From Hymenopus coronatus (taxonomy: Eukaryota; Arthropoda; Insecta; Mantodea; Hymenopodidae): a stretch of DNA of 64,000 nt. The notes beneath the pieces were generated by a model. It saw only the letters and a list, made by a program, of their open reading frames with translations, was not told where the DNA came from and searched no databases. The translations under genes were made by a program, and so were the position numbers. Positions 48,195 through 59,809 of this stretch are shown here, one piece after another (the stretch's first letter is position 1; every line of letters begins with the position of its first letter). Location: positions 40,476,001 through 40,540,000 of the forward strand of contig CM060895.1 of NCBI GenBank assembly GCA_030762935.1. The letters run 5' to 3'.

Positions 48195-49041
48195 GTGTGT
48201 TTAATTCACATATCTTTCTGTATCTGTTTTGGAAAACATGCTTACAAAGGATTATTCTTTAATCTAATAATGCCAATCAAGATAAACATTACCAGAAGTG
48301 TCTTATTACTTAGTTCTTTATAAGTAGAAGCGAAATAAGGGGATGCACTAGGCTAAAGCAATAGTCAAATCTTTTAAAAGCAGTCGTTCTGTGCTTGTCA
48401 TTGAAACCGGCTCTTTCCAAGGCCAGGAGTAAAACAAAAGAGAGATGAAACGAAAGATAACTTCCCCTTTGAGAAAAGTATGGGTAATTTAAACTGAAAC
48501 CCATAATAAGGAATAACTTCTTAAAGATGTACGCATATGACAAAGTGTGTGCTTTAATGAGATCTACATTTTTGTGTAGTAAGCTTTTGTCTATCTCTTA
48601 CGGTTCAAAACTTATACAAAAGTCACCCAAAAAGAAGACGTCATCAGATGTTATTATGAGAAAATTTAAAATATACATTTCAGTTGAAACATCTTAAGAC
48701 ATATGGTGTTTTAATCAACATTGTTCGAGCTATTTTAAAGAGAATCTAAGTTTTCAAAAAATGTGAAAAGGGTATTCGGTGTGGGGGAATTTGAAAAAAA
48801 ATCTTCGTGTGGTATCTTTGGAAGATACTGAGCTGAAGTACCGAACTTGGTCTTCAACCGACTTTTCGTTTTTGAGCTATGTTGTTCACGCCCGAGCGCA
48901 CGCACACACACGCCTTTTACTAAAATTGTTTTGGATTCAGGTGACTTCAAAACGTGTATTTTCGGTTCAATCTCGGCAAGAATTTTTGGGTAGAATACAA
49001 TACCCCTATATCTGCAATGTACATAAATACGTGATAGAATA
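48195..49041 (-). repeat. HER copy, full length, longer subtype
   Basis: Starts TTTGTGTGTTTAATTCACATA and ends CAATGTACATAAATACGTGATAGAATA, a decayed hairpin. It contains GGCCAGGAGTAAAACAAAAG. Confidence 0.88.
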
Positions 49042-49375
49042 ACATTCTCATTTGTTTGCATTTATATGGCTTTCTCTATTTAACCATTTATAAACTTATT
49101 CTTATATAAGCTTATTTTTTATATCTTCAGTTGGCCGCATAATAAGAGGCAAGTTTCTATATGCGTTTAATTATATGTATAATTACACTCGCTTGAATTT
49201 CTTAGAGGTGGTCATAACGAACCAACATCAATGGTGGGAGCAAGTTTTTAATTATAAATAGTTCAAAAGAATTAAACGAAAAAAAAAAGGAGCGATATGT
49301 ATTCGATTGTATTTTGTATCGCAAATTTGTGCCTTCGGAAATTATGCCAAATGTCGGAGGTCTATGGACAATTAA
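49042..49375. other. Unassigned AT-rich interval
   Basis: Between two HER copies. Nothing recognised. Confidence 0.4.
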
Positions 49376-49811
49376 GAAAAATCATCTGATGTGTTCCATT
49401 TCACATGATTTTCTCTGCCTTTTCTACAAACAAACTATTCTTGCAAAAGTTGCAAAAGATTATTCGTTTATCTACATGTTTGTAATCAAGATAAACGTTA
49501 GCTGAGAAAGTCTTGTTGATTATTCCTTTTAAGTAGAACGTAATTAAGGGAAAACAGTAACGTAAAACGATAGTCAAATCCTTTAAAAGCTGGTCGTAAG
49601 TGAAACAATTATAATTTGCTTCTCTCTGCATGGCTAGGATCAATACAAAAGAGATATGAAACGAACAAGGATTTCTCGTTTTAGAAATTTAAGTATTTTA
49701 AAATTCAAACAATATATCTGAAATGATCATTTCTACATAAAAAAACTAAGTGACATAAATTGTGTTTTTATAAGATATACATTTTTGTGTAGCAAGTTTT
49801 ATTTATTTCCT

Positions 49812-50690
49812 TTTTACTTTCTTTACACGTTCTATGTACATAGTGTATAGAGAAGGTATTGCACTCAACCCAAAAATTTGATACCGAGGTTTCACCGGAA
49901 AAATATGTTTTAGGGTCCCCTGTATCCAACAAAAAAAAAAGCATTTTCACAAAAAGGTCCATGTGTGTGTGTGTGTGTGTGTGTCCGTGTGTAGGTGTGT
50001 CCGTGAACATAGTAACTCAAAAACGAAAAGTCGGTAAAATACCAAAGTTGGTATTTAAGTTTAATATCTTCCAGGGATGCGATACGAAGATTTTGAGAAA
50101 AATCCCCCCAACCCAAACTACCCTTTACATGGAAACTTTTTCGAAAATTTTGATTTTCTCAAAAATGGCTCTAACGATTTTGATTAAAATATCATATATT
50201 AAAGGCATTTACCTGACAAAATGTATATCTTGAACTTCCTGGGAATAGCCTCTGAAGACTACTTTATTCTGGAGAAATTTTACGGAATTTTGCACAACTG
50301 CTAAACTGTAAGAGATGGACAAAAACTTACCACACAAACAAATGTAGAGCATTTTAAAACACACAATTTAAGTTATGCATTTTTTAATGGAGTTAATCGT
50401 TTTTGAGATATTCCTTGTTTTTGGTTTCAGCTTTAAAAAATTATACTTTTCTACACAGGACTTTGTCAACTCCTGTCCATACAAACTAATGAACTTCAGT
50501 CACATAGCAACCAGCCTTTGACTATCACCTTATGGTACTTCCTTACACCACTTCTACTTACAAGAAAGCAAGTAATAAGAGTAGTTCTGCTATTTTTTTC
50601 TGGATTAGATGAAGTAAATAGAAGCAAGCTTTTTACAATAATTTGTTCCAGAGATGTAGACAAAGTCATTATTTATGGAACACAGATTTC
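49812..50690 (+). repeat. HER copy, full length, nested
   Basis: The hairpin is strong (TACACGTTCTATGTACATAGTGTATAGAG). (GT)n is at 49962-49984. The tail GTCATTATTTATGGAACACAGATTT is slightly altered. Confidence 0.92.
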
Positions 50691-50867
50691 TTTCCTCTCT
50701 TTCCCTCCTTTTCCCAAAATTTCTTTTTCTTCTTTTTGATTACCATTTGCGTTTTGGTTCTAATACACACACATACGAACTTACAAACACCCATCCCAAA
50801 GCAGGACTCAAACCGAAGATCCCCTGCGCCATGAAGCACTTTAGTGAGCGAGGCCATTGGGACCAGC

Positions 50868-50871
50868 AAAA
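50868..50871 (-). terminator. Polymerase III T4 terminator after tRNA-Ser
   Basis: TTTT on the minus strand, close behind the tRNA 3' end. Confidence 0.6.
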
Positions 50872-50878
50872 GTGCTAT

Positions 50879-50961
50879 CGCAGTCGGTAGGACTCGAACC
50901 TACGCTCCCAAGAGGGAATCTGATTTCTAGTCAGACGCCTTAACCACTCGGCCACGACTGC
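50879..50961 (-). tRNA. tRNA-Ser(AGA), intact-looking
   Basis: Folds as a complete class II tRNA: 7-bp acceptor GCAGTCG/CGACTGC, D arm with TGGCCGAGTGG (A box), anticodon arm TCTGA-CTAGAAA-TCAGA with anticodon AGA, a long variable arm TCCC-TCTT-GGGA typical of serine tRNAs, T arm GTAGG-TTCGAGT-CCTAC (B box) and discriminator G. No mispairs in these stems. A TTTT polymerase III stop lies 7 bases past the 3' end (50868-50871). Its place inside a repeat means it may be a retroposed copy serving as a SINE head, or a functional gene. Confidence 0.8.
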
Positions 50962-51391
50962 TGCTCTCTTAGGTATCCTCCTTATGCAAAAGACGTTCAG
51001 CATAGAGGTCTGCAAGAAATTCAAGATATACATTTTAATATGCGTCATTTTATTCGATTTTTCAAAAAAATCTAAAAATCTAAATTTTCAAAAAAAATGT
51101 TCCAAGTAAAGGAGTTTGACATGGAAGATTTTTCTTTGGAAGCTATTTAAAAACAAAATTTTGTACCCAATCGTCTTTTTTGAGTTATGTTGTCCAGACA
51201 TAAATATTTTCTTCTAAGAATTATTATTTTAATTTATTCAAAGGTCCTCAAAAATACGTATTTCCGGTGATATCTCAGTATTGAATTTTTGACTGAAATA
51301 CAACACCAACTCCACCTACTATGTGTATTGTTCAAACGTGCTAGAGGAAGTAAAATTGCATTCGGACATTAGAATAAACAAGCAAACATTT

Positions 51392-51672
51392 CTAAATTTG
51401 TTCCATATAAAGGGTAGTTAGATGTGGGGGGGAGTCATTTTTTTTTTAAAAAGTCTTCGTGTTGCAAGATACCAAAGAAGATACCAAACTTAAATACCAA
51501 GTTTAGTTTTTGGTGATCTTTTTGTTTTTGAGTTATGCTGCACTCACACACGGACATTTTTCTAAAAAGGCTTTTTTTTTTTGGATTCAGTGTGACCCAA
51601 AACATCATTTCCAGTGAAATCTCGGTATCGAATTTTTTTATACATTATGTACATAGTGCGTATAGAGAAATT
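51392..51672 (-). repeat. HER head fragment
   Basis: GTTCCATATAAAGGGTAGTTAG to TACATTATGTACATAGTGCG TATAGAGAAATTA. GATACCAAAGAAGATACCAAAC is a small duplication. Confidence 0.85.
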
Positions 51673-52142
51673 AATAAATAGCTAACGAGGAGCTGGTGGA
51701 ACGCCGCAAACACCATTCTTATTTTGTTAGAAAGCAATCGTCATAAATAGATAAACAACATTTAATGGACATTCCTGTTGTACGACACACCCTTTACCAT
51801 CCTGGCTGTGATTGGTTTCAAAAGATAAAGCTGAAGAGAAATCGCCAGATCTCCCACCACCGAGCATTTTGCAACACCTCCACCTTGGAACAGATTAATG
51901 TATGAGCAAAACTCGCGATAGTTTAAGACTTGACATTGCCGCTTGTCAGTGTCTTTAGATTAATTTTGTTCTATCACGAGGTCAACAGTTGCCGATATGA
52001 GAAACATGCAGAATTTAGAGCACCGCATGAGTCACCCGAGGTTCTGAAACCTATCCTTTACAAGAAAAAGGATCCTTATACAGATACCGTCAGGGCAGGT
52101 TTCCAAAAACAGTATTTGTGATACTACAGCTCATGTATCCAA
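51673..52142. other. Unassigned interval
   Basis: No gene or repeat recognised. Confidence 0.4.
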
Positions 52143-53022
52143 AAATATCTCATGCGTTCCAATCATATCGACTTTCTCTACCTATACTGTAACAAACATT
52201 TATTGCAAAATCTTATTCTTCTGCCTAATCAAGACAAAGATTACCAGAAATGGTCTTATTACTTAGTCCCTTATAAGTAGAAGGGAAATAAGGGAATATA
52301 GCACTAGTTCAAATCTTTTAAAAGCTCGTTGCTAAATTCAGCTCTCTTTGCACGCCCAAGAGTACAACAAAAAAAAAAAAAACTGGAATAACAAATTCCC
52401 GTTACAGAAAAGTTCAAGTATTTTAAAAATTATAACCAACAACTCCATAAAAAATGTAGGTATATCACAAATTGTATGTTTTAATCAGATCTACATTTTT
52501 ATACAGCACATTTTTGTCTATCCCTTACGGTTTACCAGTTGTGCAAAAATCATCCAGAAAGAAGAGGTCTTCATAGGCAATTCTAAGAAATTTTAAATAT
52601 ACATTTATTTGTATATTTTTCTTGACTGCAACGATGATTATTTTAACAAACCATAAAGACATTGTAACATTATATTTTATCATGTAAATATACAGTATAC
52701 AGTATTTTGATAAAATCGCAGTTTCGGATGGGGGGATTTCTTTGAAAAGCTTTGTGTAGCATTCTTGGAAGATGCTGAACTTAAATATCAAGTTTGGTGT
52801 TTAACCGATCTTTCATTTTTTTCAATTAATGCTACGACTCTCTCTCTCTCTCTCTTTCCCTCTCTCTCTCTCTCTCTCCCTCTTTTTCTAAAAATAGTTT
52901 TTTTAGGATTCAGGAATTCTCAAAATATGTATTTTCGTGAAATCTCGGTATCGAAATCTTGGATAGGATTCAATCACCCTCTCTATCTATTATCTATGCA
53001 TATGTGCTATATAGTAAAAAAC
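52143..53022 (-). repeat. HER copy, full length, CT-type microsatellite
   Basis: AAAAATATCTCATGCGTTCC start. The (CT)n at 52838-52882 stands where (AC)n is expected. The head has decayed (TATTATCTATGCATATGTGCTATATAGTAAAA). Confidence 0.85.
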
Positions 53023-53154
53023 TTAGATTCGAAAAACTGAATATTTTAGCGAAAAGTCTGCTTTTATCACAAGATATCAATATATGAGCCACATTTCCCT
53101 TGACTTTAAACAGAAAACACTTGTTTGTTTGTTTTACCACTACTGGTTACCTTG

Positions 53155-53420
53155 AGTAAGCGGCGGAAGTTTTGTATTTCACTCAAAAATCCGTTATCAA
53201 GTTATCACCGCAAATACAATTCTTGGCAATGAATAAATTAAAAAAAAAAATTAAGAAAAATGATACCGCGCGCGCGTTTGCATGTCTGTATGCAAATTAC
53301 CTCAAAAACGAAATATCTGATAAACCAAACTTGGTATCCAAGAACCTCCAAAGATACCACACGAAAATTTTAAAGAAGATTTCCCCAGCGAAACTACCGT
53401 TTTAACGAAAAAGTTTCCGT
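53155..53420 (+). repeat. HER head fragment, diverged
   Basis: TTTCACTCAAAAATCCG, CGCGCGCGTTTGCATG and CCAAACTTGGTATCCAAG blocks are recognisable. Confidence 0.65.
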
Positions 53421-53423
53421 TCA

Positions 53424-53523
53424 AAAGCCTTCAAAACATATATTTCTAGTGAAATCTCGGCATCGAATACGATACCTTCTCTGCCTACTATGTACTTGTA
53501 AATATGTGATAGACAAAGTAAAA
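53424..53523 (-). repeat. HER head fragment
   Basis: ATATTTCTAGTGAAATCTCGG to GTGATAGACAAAGTAAAA, directly after the forward fragment. Confidence 0.75.
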
Positions 53524-54284
53524 ATCTGACTATCGCTTAATGTATCTCTCTTAATACTTATTCAAATAATGAATATTTATCTCGGTTATCACGAAATAGT
53601 TATTGACTGCCTCGCATTCTAGCTTCCAAATCCAGAGGTACCAGGCAGGTAGAGAGACTCTCTTTAACCAGGATTATTCCCCATTCTCCTTAGAGACGTA
53701 AGTATAAGTGAGAGAGTAAATGTGTGTGCGTAACAGAAATATGACACTCTGATGACTAAATGGCTAATTGTAGAAATATGTGTAGAGAATATAGATCAGA
53801 TTTTTAAAACAGACCCTGAACTGGAAACTGAATTTTAAAACTCTGCTGCATGATTTTATTACATATGCCATGTTTCTTCCAATTCTTCAACCGGTTTAGA
53901 TACACCTGTAATAATGATTTAACGTAAGCGGTTCGAATAGCTATGATCGTTAAGATGATACGTAATGGACTAGTCATCTATTCAAAACCGAACGTCTGAG
54001 TTCTAATCCCAGTAAACTACAGCCAAACTTGCTTGCGGTAAAGGACGGGGAGTGCCCACGTAAATAACTGGTGTGATAGTATGTGTGGACGACGTGTGGT
54101 TAAATTTTCATGCAATTGCATGCACTTTGTTTTTTGTTCTAAAAACACTGCAATTATAATGACATTAATATATTTACGATACGCTCATATATTATAAATA
54201 ACAAAACACTCTTAATATATTAAAACTTTGATTAATCATCTTTGTTGCCAACTGGCAATACCATGCAATAAAGGGTTAAGGTTT
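53524..54284. other. Unassigned interval with weak tRNA-like phrase
   Basis: GAGTTCTAATCCC at about 53998 resembles a B box, but no A box is in register. Nothing else is seen. Confidence 0.35.
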
Positions 54285-55184
54285 TTATTTTCTCTACACT
54301 TACATTGTACATAGTGTATAGAGAAGGTATTGCACTCCACCCAAAAATTCGATACCGAGATTTCACTGGAAATATATGTTTTAGGGTCCCCTGTATCCAA
54401 AAAAAAAATATTTCAGAGAAAGGTCCGCGAAAGGTCCTGTGTGTGTGTGTGTGTGTCCGCGAGTCTGTGAACACGATAACTCAGAAACGAAAATTCGATA
54501 AAGTACCAAACTTGGTATTTAAGTTTAGTATCTTCCAGGGATGCGACACGAAGATTTTGAGAAAAATCCCCCCAACCCAAACTACCCTACATGGAACTTT
54601 TTTTCGAAAATTTAGATTTTTCTAAAAAATCACTAATGATTTTGATTAAAATATCGTATATGAAAGATATTTGCCTGACAAATAAAATGTATATCTTGAA
54701 AATGTATATCTTGAATTTTGTGGGAATCTCCTCTGAAGACTACTATATTTAGGATGAATTTTACGGAATTTTGCATATCTGCTAAACCGTAAGAGATGGA
54801 CAAAAACTTACCACACAAAAGATGTAGAGCACGTTAATACACACAATTTATGTAATGTACTTTTTTCGTGGAGTTGATCGTTTTTAAGATATTCATTGTG
54901 TTTGGTTTCAGCTTTGAAAACTTGCATATTTTTCATACAGGAATTTGTCAACTCCTGCCATACAAACAAAGGAAGTTCAGTCACATAGCAACCAGCTTTT
55001 GACTATCACTTTAACCTATGGTACTCCCTTATTTCGCTCCTACTTACGGGGAAGCAAGTAATAAACCTATTTCTGCTAATTATTTCTCGATTAGCACGAA
55101 ATAAATAGAAGCATAAGTTGTTTAACAATAATTTGTTGCAGAGATGTATAGAAAGTCATGTGAATGGAACACATCAGATTTTGC
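54285..55184 (+). repeat. HER copy, full length reference copy
   Basis: All blocks are in order: hairpin (CTACACTTACATTGTACATAGTGTATAG), CACCCAAAAATTCGATACCG, (GT)n 54439-54456, AACACGATAACTCAGAAACG, TTCCAGGGATGCGACACG, AAACTACCC, TAAACCGTAAGAGATGGAC, AGCAACCAGCTTTTGACTATC, tail GTCATGTGAATGGAACACATCAGATTTT. A 16-base AAAATGTATATCTTGA motif is duplicated in tandem near 54685-54717. Confidence 0.95.
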
Positions 55185-55740
55185 ATTACCTTAACAACCC
55201 TAAACTTAAATAAGATTACGTTTTTAAATATTTTGTGTATATAGCAGGCTGTCAACGTCAGCGGTGAGTGCAGTATGTCAAGGAGATTAGACTTAATAGA
55301 GCAAAGCATGATTGCAAAGTGAAAAGTAATTGCAGGTTTTCAAAAAGCAAACATGAAATTGACAGTTTCGTTGAGATTTAGCATACGTGAGTATATGATT
55401 ATCGCGTAAGGCGGAAACTATCCGTGTAGGGACGCCATTATACCGCAGGGCTTTATCACGTATACCGTTAGCAGTTGCACTGCGTTTTGTAGAGAACATT
55501 TTCATCCCAGCTCTGCATTTCCTAATGAGCTGAGGGGCACTTTCCAGCTCTTTAACAATTAGAATAAAGACGAATCTCATTGGTATAAACCCTTCTTATT
55601 CTTCTAACTCTTCTTTCTAAATGGGAATTAACTTTCATTTACACATATATACGCATTTCGTTGTATGTATTAATAGAAATCAGTAGACGAAAGCGATAGT
55701 CAGATTTTTAAAGAGTTTGTCACTATAAAATAGCTTTGTA
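55185..55740. other. Unassigned interval with long open frame, not called as gene
   Basis: The minus strand is open over 55293-55580, but the opposite strand is also largely open, no domain is seen and no splice sites stand out. 55680-55735 has weak HER tail similarity. Confidence 0.35.
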
Positions 55741-55745
55741 ATTTC

Positions 55746-56585
55746 ATACACGAGGAAAAAAAATTTTGTGTCCCTTTCACACGGCTTTCCCTACCTACTA
55801 TTCAACAAAATATTCATACTAATCGATTCGAAACTAACATTTGCAGAAATTATCAAATTATTTATCTCTTGTAGCCACAAGGAAAACATGGGAATGCTAA
55901 TGCGACAGTCAAATCCTTTAAGAGCTAATCGTTATGTGACACCCTTGAAATTTGGTGACCAGGATGAACTACAAAAACAAATGACACTCCTCATTTGAGA
56001 CAAGTATCGTTAAATTTAAACAAAAACTAGGAATTTCTCTGAAATGTTTAATTCCACACTACATGTAATTGCCCTAAATGAAATCTATATTTTTTGGGTA
56101 GTAAGCTGTTGCCTATTTCTTGCAGTTTATCAGTTATGCAAATGTTAACCAGAATGACGAGGATCTCAGCGACTACTCTCCAAAAACTTCAAAATATATA
56201 TTTTATTTGGCATGTAAATGAGAGTGTATTTAACGCATAGAATTTTAACCAAAATCGTTGCAGCAATTTTTGAAAAAACCGATAATTTCAAAAATTTTTC
56301 TACATAAACCATAGTTTAGGGTTGGGGAATATCCAGAAAATCTTCGGGTTGCAACCTTGGAAGATGCTGAACTTTAATATTAAGTTTGGTATTTATTTAA
56401 CGACTTTTCTTTTTTGAGTGTCTCTGAACAGCTTGAATCGAGGAAATGTTTCTAAAAAAGTTGTTTTTTATTCACGAGTCCTCAAAACATGTATTCCAGG
56501 TGAAATCACAGTCTGGGATTTAAGGTAGAACGCAACACCTTCTCTACCTACTATGTACACTCTACGTGATAGAGAAAGTAAAAAA
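55746..56585 (-). repeat. HER copy, diverged, longer subtype
   Basis: GTGTCCCTTTCACACGGCTTTCC to ACACTCTACGTGATAGAGAAAGTAAAA. Confidence 0.85.
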
Positions 56586-56589
56586 AATG

Positions 56590-56945
56590 AACTTACCACT
56601 TCTAAACGTTTGAAAATTGAAACCACTAACAAAGAATATCTCGGAAATGGTTAACCACAAATAATGCTATTTCATATAAATTGTGTGCTTCAGCAAGATC
56701 TAAATTGTGAATTAATTGTTGGTATCTCCTTGTGGTTTACCGAATAAAAGCGCGAAGCGGTTGGAAAATGTAATACCGTGACCGCATGTTGCCATTGTAG
56801 CTCAGAGCAATTGAACGAAGACCAGGAGATCCGTGGTTCAAATCCCGGCTCTTCCTTTTCAAGATCTTCATTCTTAGTGCATTGAGATTCTGTCTATTTC
56901 TTACGGCGGTTTACCACTTATTCAAAAGTCATTCAGAATTTGAAC
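56590..56945 (-). repeat. HER internal fragment interrupted by a SINE
   Basis: TTGAAACCACTAACAAAG to about 56775, resuming at about 56890 (TGAGATTCTGTCTATTTCTTACGG). The SINE-B head lies between. Confidence 0.75.
56781..56866 (+). repeat. tRNA-derived SINE, family B head
   Basis: GCCATTGTAGCTCAGAGCAATTGAACG, then GACCAGGAGATCCGTGGTTCAAATCCCGGC, with A box (TAGCTCAGAG) and B box (GGTTCAAATCC) at tRNA spacing. This is the best-preserved head of the family. Confidence 0.85.
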
Positions 56946-57789
56946 TATACCAAAAAATCTAAATGTGTTCTATTCAGGTGATTTTCTCTACATCACTGTA
57001 ACACAATATTGTTAAAAAACATATTCTTCTATCTGCTATATGATAACCAAGATAAACATTACCAGAAATTGTCTTAATTACTTGCTTCCTTGTAAGTAGA
57101 AAACTAAATAAGGGATTACACTAGACTAAAATGATAGTCAAATCTTTAAAAACCTGGTTGTCATGTCGTTCAAATCCAGTTCTAAGCATGGTCAGGAGTT
57201 TACAACTTCCCGTGCAAGAAAATGTTTAAGTATTTTAAATCTGAAACAAATAACTTGAAATATCTCAGAAATGGACAATTCCACGAAAAAACGTATACGA
57301 CATAAATTGTGTGTTTTAACGGAATCTACATTTTTATGCAGTAAGGTTTACCAGTTAAGCAAAATTTAGTAAAATTCATTCAGAATAAAGAGATCTTTAG
57401 AGGCTATTCCCAGAAAATTCCAGATAAATATTTTATTGTAAATTCTTTTAATAATATACGATATTTTAATCAAAACCGTTTGAGCTATTTTTGAGAAAAT
57501 CAAAATTTTCGATTTTTTTTCCATGTAAGAGGTAGTTTGGGGCGAGGGGATTGTTCTCAAAATCTTCCTGTCGCATCTCTGGAAGATACTAAACTTAAAT
57601 ATCAATTTTGGTATTTTGCAGACTGTTCGTTTTTGAGTTATCGTGTTCACAGACACACAGAACTTATTTAAAAAAAATTATACATAGGACCTTAAACCGT
57701 CTATTTCCGGTGAAATCTCAGTATCGAATTTTGGGTGGAATACAATACCTCCTCTATACGCTATGTACATAGTACGTGTAGAGAAAGTA
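56946..57789 (-). repeat. HER copy, full length, microsatellite lost
   Basis: AAAAAATCTAAATGTGTTCT to CGCTATGTACATAGTACGTGTAGAGAAAGTAAA. ACAGACACACAG is all that remains of the repeat tract. Confidence 0.92.
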
Positions 57790-57799
57790 AACTTAACTA

Positions 57800-58070
57800 C
57801 AAGCTCATTGTCCTGTAAATATTTTGAATATATAATATTTTAATGAAAATCATTAAGGTCATTTTTGGAGGATCAAAGAATCAGAAACATCTTCACGTAA
57901 ATCATAGTTTGAGATGAGGGATTTTCTTGAAAATCTTTACATCACATACTTGAAAGATGCAGAATCTGAATACTAAATCTGGTATTTATGAGACCGTAGA
58001 ACATTTTCAAAAAGTTTTCTTTTTTTAGGTTTTCTCAACTCCTTACTGTAAGTAGGAGTTGAGAAAGTGA
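57800..58070 (-). repeat. HER head fragment with alternative hairpin
   Basis: The ATTTTAATGAAAATCATTAAGG block leads to TCTCAACTCCTTACTGTAAGTAGGAGTTGAGAAAGT. The stem TCTCAACTCCTTAC/GTAAGTAGGAGTTGAGA differs in sequence from the common head but keeps the fold. Confidence 0.75.
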
Positions 58071-58251
58071 CATTTTTGTTTGATACAAAACCTTTCTGTT
58101 AGTGGCAAACATCTCCTCGCTTGTTTCCTTGCTTTTCATTCCAGGAAGATCGAGAAACATTTTTGACAAAAGTAAACCAGAGAATTTTTAGAGTATTGTA
58201 TTTTTTATGGGCCACAAATGTATAAAGGTTATGAAATTGCTTTTAAGACGC

Positions 58252-58420
58252 TTAATAGAATTTTCTGCGCCATCTTCTTCTAACCCAATTCACGGGAACT
58301 TTTGCTTTCTTTATATCCGGAGGGTTTTGGTCGTGAACTTCGGTATCTAACTCAATTACCTTGAAGCCGCAGAAACAGATGATACTTAGGAAGTAGTACA
58401 TAAAATCCTTTCGCTCATCT
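58252..58420 (-). CDS. Candidate 3'-terminal exon, unrecognised protein
   Basis: On the minus strand CTCTGCCTGTAG at 58421-58432 is a fair splice acceptor. It opens a 55-residue frame: DERKDFMYYFLSIICFCGFKVIE (a hydrophobic segment that could cross a membrane), then LDTEVHDQNPPDIKKAKVPVNWVRRRWRRKFY and stop at 58252. The composition looks protein-like and the flanks are not HER. There is no canonical poly(A) signal nearby and no partner exon is identified. A chance frame or a mobile-element piece is possible. Confidence 0.3.
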
Positions 58421-58732
58421 CTACAGGCAGAGCGTTTCAAAAGCATCAAATCCTCTATTGGATGGGCTGCTGTATGTCCTTGCTCACAGCGTCATTTTCT
58501 CAGCTCATATACTGTAGAACACTTTCTTTCAAACATTTATAAATACAGAGTGGCTATAAATACTGGTGTGACTAACAGTTATTTTTGCGTAACGGTTATA
58601 ACTGTAACGGTTACACGTAACAGTTGCCAGTAACGGTTAAATCATTTGTTTTAATGATTACATTGAGTAACGATTATTGCAAAGCTTCTATACGAACCAC
58701 GTACACAGGCTTGCTTTGTTATGTGTATTTAT

Positions 58733-59589
58733 TTTTAGTCTCTCTACACGGACTATGTAATAGTGTATAGAGAAGTATTACATTCCCACAAAAATTCGAT
58801 ACCGAGATTTCACAGGAAATATCTGGTTTGAGATCTCCTAGGCGCAAAAAAAAGCAGTTTTGAAAAAGGTCTGTGCGTGTCTGTGAACAGCATAGCTCAA
58901 AAACTAAAAGACCAGTAAATACCAATATTGGTATTTAAGTTTAGTACCTTCCAAGGATGCGACACGAAGATTTTCAAGAAAATCCCTTACTCCAAACTAC
59001 CCTTTACATGGAAAAAATTTCGAAAATTTTGATTTTCTAAAAATGGCTCTAACGATTTTTATTTAAGCTCTCTTATATTTTAGATATTTATATGACAAAT
59101 AAAATGTATATCTTGAATTTTCTGGGAATAGCCTCTAGATACCTCTTTATTCTGTATGATTTTTGTTGAATTTTGCATAACTGGTAAACCGTAAGCGAAA
59201 GACAAAAGCTAACTACACAGAAAATATATATCACGATGAAACACACAATTTATGTAACATACACTTTTTTCGTGAAGTTGATGATTTTGAGTAATTCCTT
59301 GTTATTGATTTCAACTTTAAAAAACTTATACTTTTCTCATACAGGAATTTGTCAACGCCTGTCAATACAGACAAAGGAACTTCAGTCACATAGCAACCAG
59401 CTTTTGACTAGTACTTAAGCCTATGCCACTCGCTTTATGCGCTTCTACTTACAAGGAAGCAAGCAATAAGATTATTTCGGTATTTTTTTTTTTCTCGATT
59501 AGCATGAAGTAAATAGAAGGATATGTTTTTAACAATAGTTTGTTGCAGAGATGTAGACAAAGTCATGTGAATGGAACACAAGATTTTTT
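58733..59589 (+). repeat. HER copy, full length
   Basis: Head TCTCTACACGGACTATGTAATAGTGTATAGAGA. The microsatellite is only GTGCGTGTCTGTG. Tail GTCATGTGAATGGAACACAAGATTTTTT. Confidence 0.92.
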
Positions 59590-59809
59590 GTTAAAATTAT
59601 TGCAATAGTAGAAGATAGACTTCAAAATTTGCATTAAAATTAAAAATATTAACACACTATAACTTACTTTTTATACCTTCTGCCAATTATTCGAAAAATG
59701 ATTTACTTTTCTGCTTATTATTGCCCATATATGCACAGAGTATTAAAATTCGACAGTCCACTGTAAAATAAAGTTCGCTCTATGCCCGTTTGACTTTATA
59801 TTTTGAATA

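Larger units (their letters stand above)
50691..50964 (-). repeat. Composite SINE with tRNA-Ser head
   Basis: On the minus strand: tRNA-Ser, a short linker, then GGCCTCGCTCACTAAAGTGC and GGTTTGAGTCCTGC (a second tRNA-like unit), GTGTGTGTATTAG and an A-rich tail (AAAAAGAAGAAAAAGAAA). CTCTCTT occurs at both edges (about 50694-50700 and 50963-50969), a plausible 7-bp target duplication within the interrupted HER. Confidence 0.6.
49380..51356 (-). repeat. HER copy interrupted by a HER and a tRNA-bearing SINE
   Basis: The tail side is at 49380-49811, ending TGTGTAGCAAGTTTTATTTA. It resumes at 50965 (TCTCTTAGGTATCC then TTATGCAAAAGACG) and ends GTGCTAGAGGAAGTAAAA. Between lie a forward HER and the SINE. 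Confidence 0.82.

Noticed and set aside
55293..55580. 95-codon minus-strand open frame
   Set aside because: The opposite strand is almost as open, no domain or splice signal is seen, and the first codon is not ATG. Left as unassigned.
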